Assembly (NCBI GenBank): GCA_029204225.1
Contig: CM055109.1
Location: 44,083,054 to 44,147,053 of the forward strand
DNA: 64,000 nt
Source of the DNA: Diphasiastrum complanatum
Lineage: Eukaryota > Streptophyta > Lycopodiopsida > Lycopodiales > Lycopodiaceae
Direction of reading: 5' to 3'
The notes under the pieces were generated by a model. That model saw nothing but the letters and a program-made list of their open reading frames with translations, made no database searches and had not been told where the DNA came from. Position 1 is the first letter of the stretch. Each line of letters starts with the position of its first letter. This document shows, piece after piece, positions 55,651-64,000 of the stretch. Both the position numbers and the translations under genes were made by a program.

Positions 55651-58600
55651 ATGGCTTCCAATGGTGGGATCATGCTAGAGTCTAGTGAAAGGTTGAGTTC
55701 ATCAAACTACTCTACTTGGAAAGTGAGGATGGAGTCCTTACTTGAGTTGAATGAACTCATGGACATAGTTGCAGAAATTGAAGAGAGACCTCTCACACTT
55801 CAAGAGCAACAAAGGTTTGATAAGAAGGCCAAAAGGGCTCTTCATATCATTAAAATGAATGTTACAAATGAACTTCTCAAGGAAGTTGGAAAGTGTCAAA
55901 GTGCAAGTGAGGCATGGAATGCCTTAAAGAAGCTCTTTGAATCAAAGTCCACATCTAGGGTATTGACCCTAAGGAGACAAATATTTTCTAGTAGGCAAAG
56001 AGAGGGTGAAAGTGCTCATGCATTTATCTTGAGAGTTAAGTCCCTAAGTAATGATTTAGCATGCATTGATGAGAACATAAAAGATGGTGAAATAGTCCAA
56101 GTTATGTTCAATGGTTTTCTAAATGAACATGCTAACCTTGTGCAAAGTTTTGCCATTCAAAGAGTCTTGCCAAGTGTGGTTGACTTGCAAGAAATCTTAT
56201 TGGCTGAAGAACATAGGTTGCAATCAAAGCTTGATGGTGCATCCTTGCAAGGTGGAGGTGAAGAGGCTTTCTTCACAAAAGGCAAATTCAAGGGCAAAGG
56301 TAAAGGCAAAGGGAAATGGTCCAAAGGTGGTAACTTTGATCATGATGATCACTCTTCCTCTTCCTCTTCTACTAAGAACAATAAGTCAAAGTTCAAGTGC
56401 TTTTATTGTGGGATAAAAGGTCATTTTGCAAATGAATGTTATAAGAAGAAAAGAGAGCAAGGAGAGAGGCAAGGAAATCTTACAATAGATGAGGAAGAAC
56501 ATAACACATGTGAATCACTTGTTATGACTTCAAGTTTGTTAGCCAACATAGATGATAATGATCCTTGGTGGATTGATAGTGGAGCCTCATCTCACATGAC
56601 AAGACATAAGGAATACTTTACATCCTTATTGTCTTATGAGGGAGAAGGTAACATCATCTACACTGCAAATGATGGTCAATGTGACATCAAAGGCATAGGC
56701 ACTATTCCTATTTCCCTTTCAACAAATAGGAAAGCAAATCTTGAAAATGTTTTGTACATTCCTTCAATCACTAAGAATTTGCTTAGTGTAAGTCAAATGA
56801 TTGACAAAGGACTTGATGTGGAGTTCATTGGAGATGCATGTTTGATAAGTAAATGTGGATCCTTGATTGCTCAAGGTAGGAGGCATGGTAAACTTTTCAA
56901 GCTTGATGCATGTGTGATCTCTAATCATGAAGGATGTATGGCTAGGGAGCAATTGACAAACCAAGAAGTTTGGCACAAGAGGTTGGGCCATCCCAACTTC
57001 AAATCTTTGGAGGTAATGGCAAAGAAAGAGCTTGTTCTTGGTCTCCCTAAAAGTCTTGTTGCAAACAATAGTGTTTGTGAACATTGTGCCTTGTCCAAAT
57101 CTCATAGACTTGCTTATTCTAGATCTACTTCTAGATCTAAAGAAGCTTTTCAACTTGTGCATTCTGATATTCATTCTTCTAGTACAACTAGCAATGGTGG
57201 GGCAAAGATGTATGCAACTTTCATTGATGACTTTAGTAGGTATACTTGGATCTATCTTCTTAAAAGTAAGGATGAAGTGTTTGCTGCATTTGTCAAGTTC
57301 AAGAATGAAATGGAAAACCAATTCAATACAAAGATCAAATGCTTAAGATCTGATAATGGAGGAGAATACACCTCAAATAGGTTCAAAGACTTTTGTATAG
57401 CACATGGGATTAAGAGGGAGATGTCTAGTCCTAGGACTCCACAACAGAATGGAGTGGCCGAGAGGAAGAATAGAACCCTTTGTGAATGTGCCAAGGCAAT
57501 GAGACTACATGCTAATCTTGCTAAGTCTTTTTGGGGGGAAGCTTTAGCATGTGCTAACTATCTATGTAATAGATGGACAAGTGCTTCCTTGGATGGTAAA
57601 ACTCCTCATGAGGTTCTTTATGGTAGAAGGCCGAGTGTCAAGCATTGTAGGATCTTTGGATGTACATGTTTTGTCAATATCACACTTGATGATAGAACTA
57701 AAGAAGATCCTTCATCAAAGAAGGGTGTGTTTGTTGGCTATAGTGAAGTAAGCAAGGCTTACAAAGTGTACATTCCTTCTACAAATAAAGTTGTCATAAG
57801 TAGGGATGTCATCTTTCATGAAGAGAATGTTTCCAATGTTGTTGATGTTGATGTTGATGTGCCTACTAATCATCATGATGTGCAAGATGTCTTGGATGAA
57901 GATGGAGATGCCACTCCAAAGCAAACTTCAAGGAAGACTCAAAGGCAAAGGGCTAAGCCATCAAGGCTAACCTATGATGAAAAAGGAAAGCAAGTGGTGG
58001 ACAACTCTAACTTTGCTTTTCTTACCTCTTTTGATGAACCAACTTGTGTAGGTGAAGCAATTCAAAAGAAGGAATGGATCCAAGCCATGGATCATGAGCA
58101 TCAAGCACTCATCAAAAGCAACACATGGAGGTTGGTAAAGCTTCCAAAGGACAAGAAGGCAATTGGTTGTAAGTGGATCTTCAAGATCAAGACAAATCAA
58201 GATGGATCAATCAACAAGTACAAGGCAAGGTTGGTGGCAAAGGGGTATGCTCAAGAATATGGTATTGACTATGATGAGACCTTTGCACCCGTGGCAAAGA
58301 TGGTAACTATTCGAATCCTAATCTCTCTTGCAACTCTTTATGATTGGGATATGTGGCAAATGGATGTTACTAATGCCTTCTTGAATGGTGATCTTGAAGA
58401 AGATATTTACATGGAGCAACCCAAGGGCTATGTTTCACATGATGAGCCTAATCATGTGTGCTATCTCCAAAAGAGTTTGTATGGGCTAAAGCAAGCACCA
58501 AGGAGTTGGTATGCTAAGCTCAATTCCTTCTTACTTTCTCAAAACTTTGTTATGAGTGAGTATGATCATTCTCTCTACTTTAGATTGAATGAAAATGATA

Positions 58601-59604
58601 TCACTTTACTTTTGATCTATGTTGATGACATTATCTTAAGTGGTGGTAACAATCTAGATATAGATGAAATCAAGATGGCACTCAAAAGAGAGTTTGAAAT
58701 TCAAGATCTTGGTAAACTTCATTATATCTTAGGAATAGAGATTATTAGAACTTCTAAATCTACATTCATATGTCAAGAAAAGTATGTTAACTCTATTCTA
58801 AAAAGGTTTCATATGGAAGATTGTAAAGTTGTTTCTACTCCTATGGAATCAAATGTAAAGCTAACTACAAGAAGTAATGAAAGATCCTTCAAGGACATTA
58901 CTCTCTATAGAAAGCTAATAGGATCTCTTATATGGTTAACCATCACAAGACCTGATCTAAGCTTTGTGGTTGGTAAACTAAGTCAATTTATGCAAGATCC
59001 TAGTGAGGCTCATTGGAAGCTAGGAAAGAGAGTACTTAGATACATCTCGGGATCTAGAGATTTTGGCATCTTGTATGGAGGTACTACACCTAACCTTTGT
59101 GGATTTTCAGATTCAGATTTTGCAGGTGATCAAATGGATAGGAAGTCAACAAGTGCCTTTGCAATCTATCTTGGAGATGGAGTGGTCTCATGGCTATCAA
59201 AGAAGCAACCAACTATCTCTCTATCTTCCACCGAAGCCGAGTACAAGGCATTAACAACATGCACCAAGGAGATTCTTTGGATCAAGAGGATGTTATTGGA
59301 TCTTCACTTGCTGGAACCAGAGAAGACTCCAATCATACTTTGTGATAACCTTTCAGCCCAAAGCTTGGAAAGCAATCCTGTTTTTCATGCAAGGAGCAAG
59401 CACATTGAGATTGCTCACCATTTTGTGAGAGATCAAGTCATTGCCAAAGAGGTGGAGCTTCAACATGTCTCTTCAAAGGAGTGTGTGGCTGATATCTTCA
59501 CCAAACCATTGGGAAAGGACCTATATTTAATGCATAGATCTAATCTTGGAATGTGCTCAAAGACTATGTTGAAACTAGCATCCAATGTTGAAGAGGGAGT
59601 GTGA
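55651..59604 (+). CDS. gag-pol: Copia-4 Gag-Pol polyprotein, intact
   Basis: 1,317 residues, the usual Copia length, starting MASNGGIMLESSERLSSSNY. In order: Gag core (1-200); lysine/glycine linker; zinc knuckle CFYCGIKGHFANEC (about 250-263); protease loop WWIDSGASSHMT (about 309-320); pre-integrase HKRLGHPNFKSL; integrase with HSDIHS, LRSDNGGEYTSN and NGVAERKN (D,D,E); reverse transcriptase with WQMDVTNAFLNGDL and LLIYVDDIILSGG; RNase H with FSDSDFAGD, STEAEYKAL and CDNLSAQ. All catalytic residues I can check are present. It ends KLASNVEEGV, overlapping the start of the 3' LTR. It should supply particles, reverse transcription and integration for itself and possibly for relatives such as Copia-m. 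Confidence 0.95.
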   Translation: MASNGGIMLESSERLSSSNYSTWKVRMESLLELNELMDIVAEIEERPLTLQEQQRFDKKAKRALHIIKMNVTNELLKEVGKCQSASEAWNALKKLFESKSTSRVLTLRRQIFSSRQREGESAHAFILRVKSLSNDLACIDENIKDGEIVQVMFNGFLNEHANLVQSFAIQRVLPSVVDLQEILLAEEHRLQSKLDGASLQGGGEEAFFTKGKFKGKGKGKGKWSKGGNFDHDDHSSSSSSTKNNKSKFKCFYCGIKGHFANECYKKKREQGERQGNLTIDEEEHNTCESLVMTSSLLANIDDNDPWWIDSGASSHMTRHKEYFTSLLSYEGEGNIIYTANDGQCDIKGIGTIPISLSTNRKANLENVLYIPSITKNLLSVSQMIDKGLDVEFIGDACLISKCGSLIAQGRRHGKLFKLDACVISNHEGCMAREQLTNQEVWHKRLGHPNFKSLEVMAKKELVLGLPKSLVANNSVCEHCALSKSHRLAYSRSTSRSKEAFQLVHSDIHSSSTTSNGGAKMYATFIDDFSRYTWIYLLKSKDEVFAAFVKFKNEMENQFNTKIKCLRSDNGGEYTSNRFKDFCIAHGIKREMSSPRTPQQNGVAERKNRTLCECAKAMRLHANLAKSFWGEALACANYLCNRWTSASLDGKTPHEVLYGRRPSVKHCRIFGCTCFVNITLDDRTKEDPSSKKGVFVGYSEVSKAYKVYIPSTNKVVISRDVIFHEENVSNVVDVDVDVPTNHHDVQDVLDEDGDATPKQTSRKTQRQRAKPSRLTYDEKGKQVVDNSNFAFLTSFDEPTCVGEAIQKKEWIQAMDHEHQALIKSNTWRLVKLPKDKKAIGCKWIFKIKTNQDGSINKYKARLVAKGYAQEYGIDYDETFAPVAKMVTIRILISLATLYDWDMWQMDVTNAFLNGDLEEDIYMEQPKGYVSHDEPNHVCYLQKSLYGLKQAPRSWYAKLNSFLLSQNFVMSEYDHSLYFRLNENDITLLLIYVDDIILSGGNNLDIDEIKMALKREFEIQDLGKLHYILGIEIIRTSKSTFICQEKYVNSILKRFHMEDCKVVSTPMESNVKLTTRSNERSFKDITLYRKLIGSLIWLTITRPDLSFVVGKLSQFMQDPSEAHWKLGKRVLRYISGSRDFGILYGGTTPNLCGFSDSDFAGDQMDRKSTSAFAIYLGDGVVSWLSKKQPTISLSSTEAEYKALTTCTKEILWIKRMLLDLHLLEPEKTPIILCDNLSAQSLESNPVFHARSKHIEIAHHFVRDQVIAKEVELQHVSSKECVADIFTKPLGKDLYLMHRSNLGMCSKTMLKLASNVEEGV

Positions 59605-60254
59605 AAATTGTCAACATTTCCTAGCTAGTTTGAGGCCTAAATTGGCTAAAATTGTAAATAGTTTTGGTTCTGGAGTTTCACACGTGTGAACCAGGCCACA
59701 ATGTTTTTATTTACTGTATTTTTTCAGTATGATGAAGTGTCAAACTTCATACCCCTCAAAATGAGACCATTTTGATGTATTTTGGTCATATAAGCCATTT
59801 TTAGCTATTTTTCCTATATAGGAAATATCTAGGGTCAAGTACCTTCTAGAGAGAGGAGAGAGAGTCATCTTCCTCATCCATAAATAGTAGGGAAGTCGTG
59901 GAAAACAGGTTGGAGAAACCTTTTGTATGCTTCATTGAGATCAATAGATCATTGTCATTGTTTCTTCCTCCATTGAGAGCATTGTTGTGTGTATTGTCTT
60001 CAAGCTATTGTGTATGATCTTAGGTGCTTTCCAAAAGTGGTAGGCTGATGTATTATGGACTGTATAATGCTATTTTGGGCCGCACTTGATGTTTATGGAA
60101 GTTTCCATTTGTGATAAATGCTTTTTGATCAAGTTCTTTGCATTCTAGGTAGCATAGAATGTGTTGCCAATTCCTAGCTTATGTAGTTTGGAGTGCAAGC
60201 ATTCAAGCCAATGATCTTGGAGTTTATATCCACTTAGGATCTGTATTTTTCACA
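59600..60254 (+). repeat. Copia-4 3' LTR (B)
   Basis: Variants relative to A: C at 59,755, A at 59,823, G at 60,113, G at 60,199, T in GATCTT near 60,215, and a private T at 60,227. Followed by ACATG, not by the expected CGATA. Confidence 0.95.
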
Positions 60255-60547
60255 ACATGTCCTATTGACCCGTCTGACAAGTGTCACTCATGCACTGGAA
60301 CAAGTGTCCCAGTGAGCATATGACACGTGTCACATTGACCGGTCAACCCTTCCTACTTTTTAGGAGGTCAGTCCAGCAGACTCTCATGAGACCCAGTACC
60401 CCCTTGGCCATCTCGGATTTAGTCACTATAACAGATATTTACATTGTAATTTACAATTGTCTCCACAGGCCGGTGACTTAGCCATTTACAATTTAATAAT
60501 TACAATTTATCATACATTGGGCAAAGGGATTCAAAGTACATGTGACA
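60255..60547 (-). repeat. Truncated Gypsy-4 LTR (minus strand)
   Basis: In minus orientation it starts TGTCACATGTACTTTG just after the purine tract GAGGAGGGAAGGGA and runs until it is cut at the Copia-4 border. Confidence 0.6.
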
Positions 60548-61361
60548 TCCCTTCCCTCCTCAGATGACATCGTCCTCGATGGCAAAGTCTGGATATTGTG
60601 CATGCAACCCATGCGCGGTCTCCCAGATAGCATCACTGAGAGGTCATCCATGCCATGCAACCAAGTACTCACGGAGCAAACGATTCCGCAACAGTCTATG
60701 CCTACGGTCCAATACTCTCGCTGGTCCATGCATCACCTCCCCATGTTCCTGAAACAATACAAGGCCATCAGCCAACAAGTTATCACCATTATATAAAACC
60801 TTCTTTAAGCGTGAAACATGAAAAACAGGATGAACCTTACAACCAACAGGAAAATCCAATTCATAAGCAACGCTATTAATCTTTTTAACAATTTTTCAAG
60901 GTCCACAGTATCTAGGTGACAACTTATAACACTTTCCTGTCTTTAGGGTTTTCGAGTCCTTTGGAATCCTGAGAAATGCCATATCTCCTTTCTCGAACTC
61001 TCTTGGCGTACGATTCAGATCAGCATATGTCTTTGCCCGATCCATCGCCGCTTTTACATTTTCCTTAGCTAACTCCAACATCTGTTGCATGTGAGTTAGG
61101 AATTCCATAGCACTAGGTGTCTTATGAGGCATACCTATAGTAAATGGACTGGCTGGTCTAAAACCATAATTTAGCTCGAAAGGACTCATCTTTGTAGATG
61201 CATTCTTTTTATCATTGTAGGCAAACTCCAACAATGGGAGGTAACGTTCCCATTGCGTTTGCCTTTCACTCACATACGCCCTAAGCATGTCTTCCAAGGT
61301 TTGATTAACTCTCTCAGTCTGCCCATCTGTTTCAAGATGATCAGAACTACTCATTCCCAAC
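60548..61361 (-). pseudogene. pol: Gypsy-4 chromovirus-type integrase fragment
   Basis: Minus strand from 61,361: LGMSSSDHLETDGQTERVNQ (carrying the catalytic Glu), EFAYNDKKN, SPFELNYGFRPASPFTIGM, a coiled stretch, YKLSPRYCGP, then a TGA (about 60,897) and LDFPVGCKVHPVFHVSRLKK, followed by ARVLDRRHRLLRNRLLREYL and VAWHGMDDLS, a chromodomain-like tail. It is truncated upstream of the Glu motif, so both catalytic Asp motifs are missing. Related to but distinct from Gypsy-1. Confidence 0.8.
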
Positions 61362-61405
61362 TGGAAAAGGCTTTGTAGATCTAGAAATAGATCTAGTATA
61401 AGATA
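61362..61405 (-). other. 44-bp filler matching Copia-3 integrase in reverse
   Basis: Its reverse complement (CTTATACTAGATCTATTTCT, then AGATCTACAAAG) closely matches 46,297-46,343, the region encoding the pre-integrase/integrase joint of Copia-3. It sits exactly between the Gypsy-4 fragment and the repeated Gypsy-3 gag. Confidence 0.75.
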
Positions 61406-61852
61406 GCTATGGACGATGGAATTCGGGAGGAGGATGAAGATTCAGATGAGGAGCCAAATATCAATATGTTGCCTTATACAGCAGGGCAGACTACTACGAC
61501 ATCCCACACTATTGCATTAACAAATGCCAATGCTACTGCAGAAATGATGCTCAATGAGTTCGAGAAACTTGAGAAGAACCAGCAGAAACAGATGAAAAAG
61601 TTGCAGTTGCAATTTGATGAGAAGATCAAAGCATTGAAAAATTCCCACGGGGAAGCAAACAAGGAACCTGAAAAGCTTGCAAAGACTTTTCCTACAAGGA
61701 AAAATGTCTGGTGTTCTATTTGTACATCACACAGTGAACCAGTGTCCTCAATTGAAAAAATGAATGGAACTCAGTGTTTGCCATCTGTGTAATTCACCTG
61801 ATCATGAGACTGCTTTTTGCAACTTCAACCCTCGGATAATTCAACAACGATA
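61406..61852 (+). pseudogene. gag: Gypsy-3 gag segment, second copy
   Basis: 447 bp, equal in length to 53,380-53,826 and differing at one position I can see (G at 61,549 against A at 53,523). It carries the same acidic and coiled-coil reading from MDDGIREEDEDSDEE and the same knuckle frameshift, and ends at the same CGATA. Confidence 0.9.
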
Positions 61853-62507
61853 TGTGAAAATTGTCAACATTTCCTAGCTAGTTTGAGGCCTAAATTGGCT
61901 AAAATTGTAAATAGTTTTGGTTCTGGAGTTTCACACGTGTGAACCAGGCCACAATGTTTTTATTTACTGTATTTTTTCAGTATGATGAAGTGTCAAACTT
62001 CATACCCTTCAAAATGAGACCATTTTGATGTATTTTGGTCATATAAGCCATTTTTAGCTATTTTTCCTATATAGGGAATATCTAGGGTCAAGTACCTTCT
62101 AGAGAGAGGAGAGAGAGTCATCTTCCTCATCCATAAATAGTAGGGAAGTCGTGGAGAACAGGTTGGAGAAACCTTTTGTATGCTTCATTGAGATCAATAG
62201 ATCATTGTCATTGTTTCTTCCTCCATTGAGAGCATTGTTGTGTGTATTGTCTTCAAGCTATTGTGTATGATCTTAGGTGCTTTCCAAAAGTGGTAGGCTG
62301 ATGTATTATGGACTGTATAATGCTATTTTGGGCCGCACTTGATGTTTATGGAAGTTTCCATTTGTGATAAATGCTTTTTGATCAAGTTCTTTGCATTCTA
62401 GGTAGCATAGAATGTGTTGCCAATTCCTAGCTTATGTAGTTTGGAGTGCAAGCATTCAAGCCAATGATCTTGGAGTTTAGATCCACTTAGGATCTGTATT
62501 TTTCACA
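61853..62507 (+). repeat. Solo LTR (C) of Copia-4 at the same target site
   Basis: 655 bp flanked on both sides by CGATA (61,848-61,852 and 62,508-62,512). Left markers (T at 62,008, G at 62,076) match LTR A; right markers (G at 62,366, G at 62,452, T at 62,468) match LTR B. A private G lies at 62,156. Removing the LTR and one CGATA restores the Gypsy-3 gag frame ...QQRYAQMGY... Confidence 0.95.
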
Positions 62508-63131
62508 CGATATGCCCAGATGGGATATCGAGAACCACAGTATGGAGATAATCCAGCAATAAGATCACGACAATCTACTCTTGGATACCCGGAACATTTA
62601 GCTTTACTTGTCCCACCAAAGCACTCCGCTCCTCCTGCCAATTTGATGGAACCAGAATCTTACAGAAGTGCTGAGCAATGGAACTATGGTAATGATCAGG
62701 AAGGTGGATCTTCAGAACAGTATGCCATTTATGCTGCCGCTCAACAACAAGCTTCTAGAAATTGGACCAGAGCACCACTTGGATGCTTTGCATGTGAAAA
62801 AAATCACAGAGTTGCAGAATGTTCAAATAAAGAGAAATTTGTACCATTCTGTCGTGACTGTGGTTATGGGCATTGCTATAAAGACTGTCCAGCAAGACCG
62901 AAGCCACCATCAGCTACAGCACCTGTAAATTTGATAACAATCAAGAAAAGACTAGTAGCTCAGAATAAACCAAGTGCATCCTTGATGGGGGTCACCAGAG
63001 CACAGAAGCAAAAAGAACCAGTAGTGGATCCAGTACTTGCTGATTCTATACCATTGAACGATACACCAACAGCATCGGGAGTCTATCCAAATCTTAATGC
63101 AAAAAAACGAAGATATCATAATATGAGGTAG
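62508..63131 (+). CDS. gag: Gypsy-3 gag C-terminal part (zinc knuckles)
   Basis: Open frame MGYREPQYGDNPAIRSRQST... with two knuckles of spacing CX2CX3HX4C: CFACEKNHRVAEC and CRDCGYGHCYKDC. MGVTRAQKQKE then marks the gag/protease linker, as in Gypsy-2. It ends at a TAG (63,129-63,131). The product would bind element RNA in the particle. Confidence 0.75.
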   Translation, partial: RYAQMGYREPQYGDNPAIRSRQSTLGYPEHLALLVPPKHSAPPANLMEPESYRSAEQWNYGNDQEGGSSEQYAIYAAAQQQASRNWTRAPLGCFACEKNHRVAECSNKEKFVPFCRDCGYGHCYKDCPARPKPPSATAPVNLITIKKRLVAQNKPSASLMGVTRAQKQKEPVVDPVLADSIPLNDTPTASGVYPNLNAKKRRYHNMR

Positions 63132-64000
63132 TGGATTAAACATCTGCAAAAAGAAGAGGAGCTTGAAGCTGCTAAATCAACAGCTGAAGTTTGGTCTTCA
63201 CCATTGCAGCCTTCAAGAAATTTACATACGGATATGAATGATCAGTTACATCATTTTGAAAAACCCTTCAAGATGACTGAACCAAAAGCACCGCAAACAT
63301 AACTACTCATGAACATTTTGTCTAGTAAATCATATTTCATTGGGAGAGTTCCTAAAGTTGGTGCCAAAAGCAAAAGAAGTCTTAGGGCAAAAGTTAGCTC
63401 AAGAAGAACCAAAAGTCCATCAAGAGCCACTTTTTTGTGCTGGATTTGAAGAATCTAACAAAGTACTCCATGTTGGAGCCGCTTGAAAAAGTGAACAAAA
63501 GAATATCACTCTGCTGATACATGATAATTTCCTAAAGAAGCAGCTGTGATAGATGGCGGTTCGGGAGTTAACCTGATCTCTACAAAGCTGTGTGCAAAAT
63601 GGGGCCTTACAAAGATCAAACTTGCTACTTTTGCTATTAAGCTAGCTGATCAAACGACAATTCGTCCACGAGAAATGGTGAAAGATATACCTGTCAGGAT
63701 TGCAGGAGTACAGTTCGTCATTACTTTCATAGTTACCGAGTTCTATTGGGACGTCCATGGTTACGAGTTGCGCAAGTAGTTCATAACTGGGGTACCGGAA
63801 ATCACTTTTGAAAATCGTAAACGTGCAGTTAAAATTGATCCTACAACTTGGACTATCAAACCCGTGGTTCAAAAAGAGGATGACAATTTATCAACAACGG
63901 ATCGCACTTGTGACCGACCACAGAAAAATTTGAGAGCTCATTACGATTCTGAAACAGATATAGTCAATTGGAATGAAGCTCTTGCAACGATTGACTGTAC
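63132..64000 (+). pseudogene. Gypsy-3 protease, runs off the window
   Basis: After stops between 63,130 and 63,540 the frame reads AVIDGGSGVNLISTKLCAKW (active site DGG in place of DSG), IKLADQTTIRPREMVKD and VRIAGVQFVITFIV, then after a shift PWLRVAQVVHNW. It matches the Gypsy-2 protease in layout. The polymerase is not reached. Confidence 0.65.

Larger units (their letters stand above)
53827..60254 (+). mobile_element. Copia-4: full-length, apparently intact Copia
   Basis: Two 655-bp LTRs (53,827-54,481 and 59,600-60,254) differ at only about six positions by eye. A 1,317-codon uninterrupted gag-pol lies between them, with the purine tract GAAGAGGGAG before the 3' LTR. The left target duplication CGATA is present, but the base string after the right LTR (ACATG) does not match: the right flank has been replaced. 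It is the youngest and most complete element in the window. Confidence 0.95.
50991..64000 (+). mobile_element. Gypsy-3: Athila/Tat-like element, interrupted and partly duplicated, continues past window
   Basis: LTR 50,991-51,722, Asp-tRNA primer site, long leader, gag to 53,826, then the inserted Copia-4 and a rearranged patch. A repeated gag segment follows (61,406-61,852), then a solo Copia LTR, more gag (62,508-63,130) and protease (about 63,546) to the window edge. Polymerase and 3' LTR would lie beyond. Gag knuckles have the CX2CX3HX4C spacing. Confidence 0.75.

Noticed and set aside
56764-57321. 185-codon antisense ORF inside Copia-4 pol
   Set aside because: Shadow of the intact sense frame; no independent signal.

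Overview
This window looks like nuclear DNA of a land plant with a large, repeat-dominated genome. Pointers are a plant MIKC-type MADS-box first exon, plant-style Copia and Gypsy LTR retrotransposons with initiator-Met or Asp tRNA primer sites, long GA/CT microsatellites, and almost no unique genes in 64 kb. The gag/pol style suggests a fern or a gymnosperm, but I cannot fix the lineage by eye. I see no tRNA, rRNA, CRISPR array or bacterial operon.

Layout. 1-2.5 kb: a non-LTR retrotransposon tail, a small spliced-looking reading, and minus-strand exon-like pieces. 2,535-7,709: a degenerate Copia (Copia-1) with two LTRs and a perfect AAATG target duplication, itself holding a MITE-like insertion. 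It splits the minus-strand protein-like reading, which resumes at 7,710-7,985. 8.65-12.8 kb: a 5'-truncated Gypsy with one LTR. 12.8-14.3 kb: GA microsatellites, a Copia scrap and a perfect hairpin. 14.4-22.4 kb: a decayed minus-strand multi-exon gene of unknown family, split by a minus-strand Copia (16,570-21,863, duplication GCCAG) that keeps gag and protease but has a barely recognisable pol. 22.4-27.6 kb: Copia scraps, a possible LTR, poor coding content. 27.6-35.1 kb: an Athila/Tat-like Gypsy with a 25-bp tandem repeat and an extra ORF downstream of integrase. 35.1-39.8 kb: AT-rich, non-coding, with small repeats. 39,848-40,032: MADS-box exon with a good splice donor. 41-50.7 kb: a Copia primer-site remnant, a solo LTR (duplication TTCCG), a truncated Copia, and a second Copia fused to it. 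51.0-64.0 kb: an Athila/Tat-like Gypsy (LTR, Asp-tRNA primer site, gag) interrupted at a CGATA site by an intact Copia with a 1,317-residue open gag-pol (53,827-60,254), followed by a rearranged patch. A second copy of the same gag segment and site then appears, where the Copia is reduced to a solo LTR.

The parts do not form a pathway. The window is a stratified nest of retroelements at different stages: intact, trans-mobilised, truncated, solo-LTR and patchwork. Its strongest point is that the solo LTR at 61,853-62,507 carries left-half variants of the 5' LTR and right-half variants of the 3' LTR of the intact Copia 1.6 kb away, at the same target site. That is the expected signature of LTR-LTR recombination, and it implies either a local duplication or an assembly joining two alleles.
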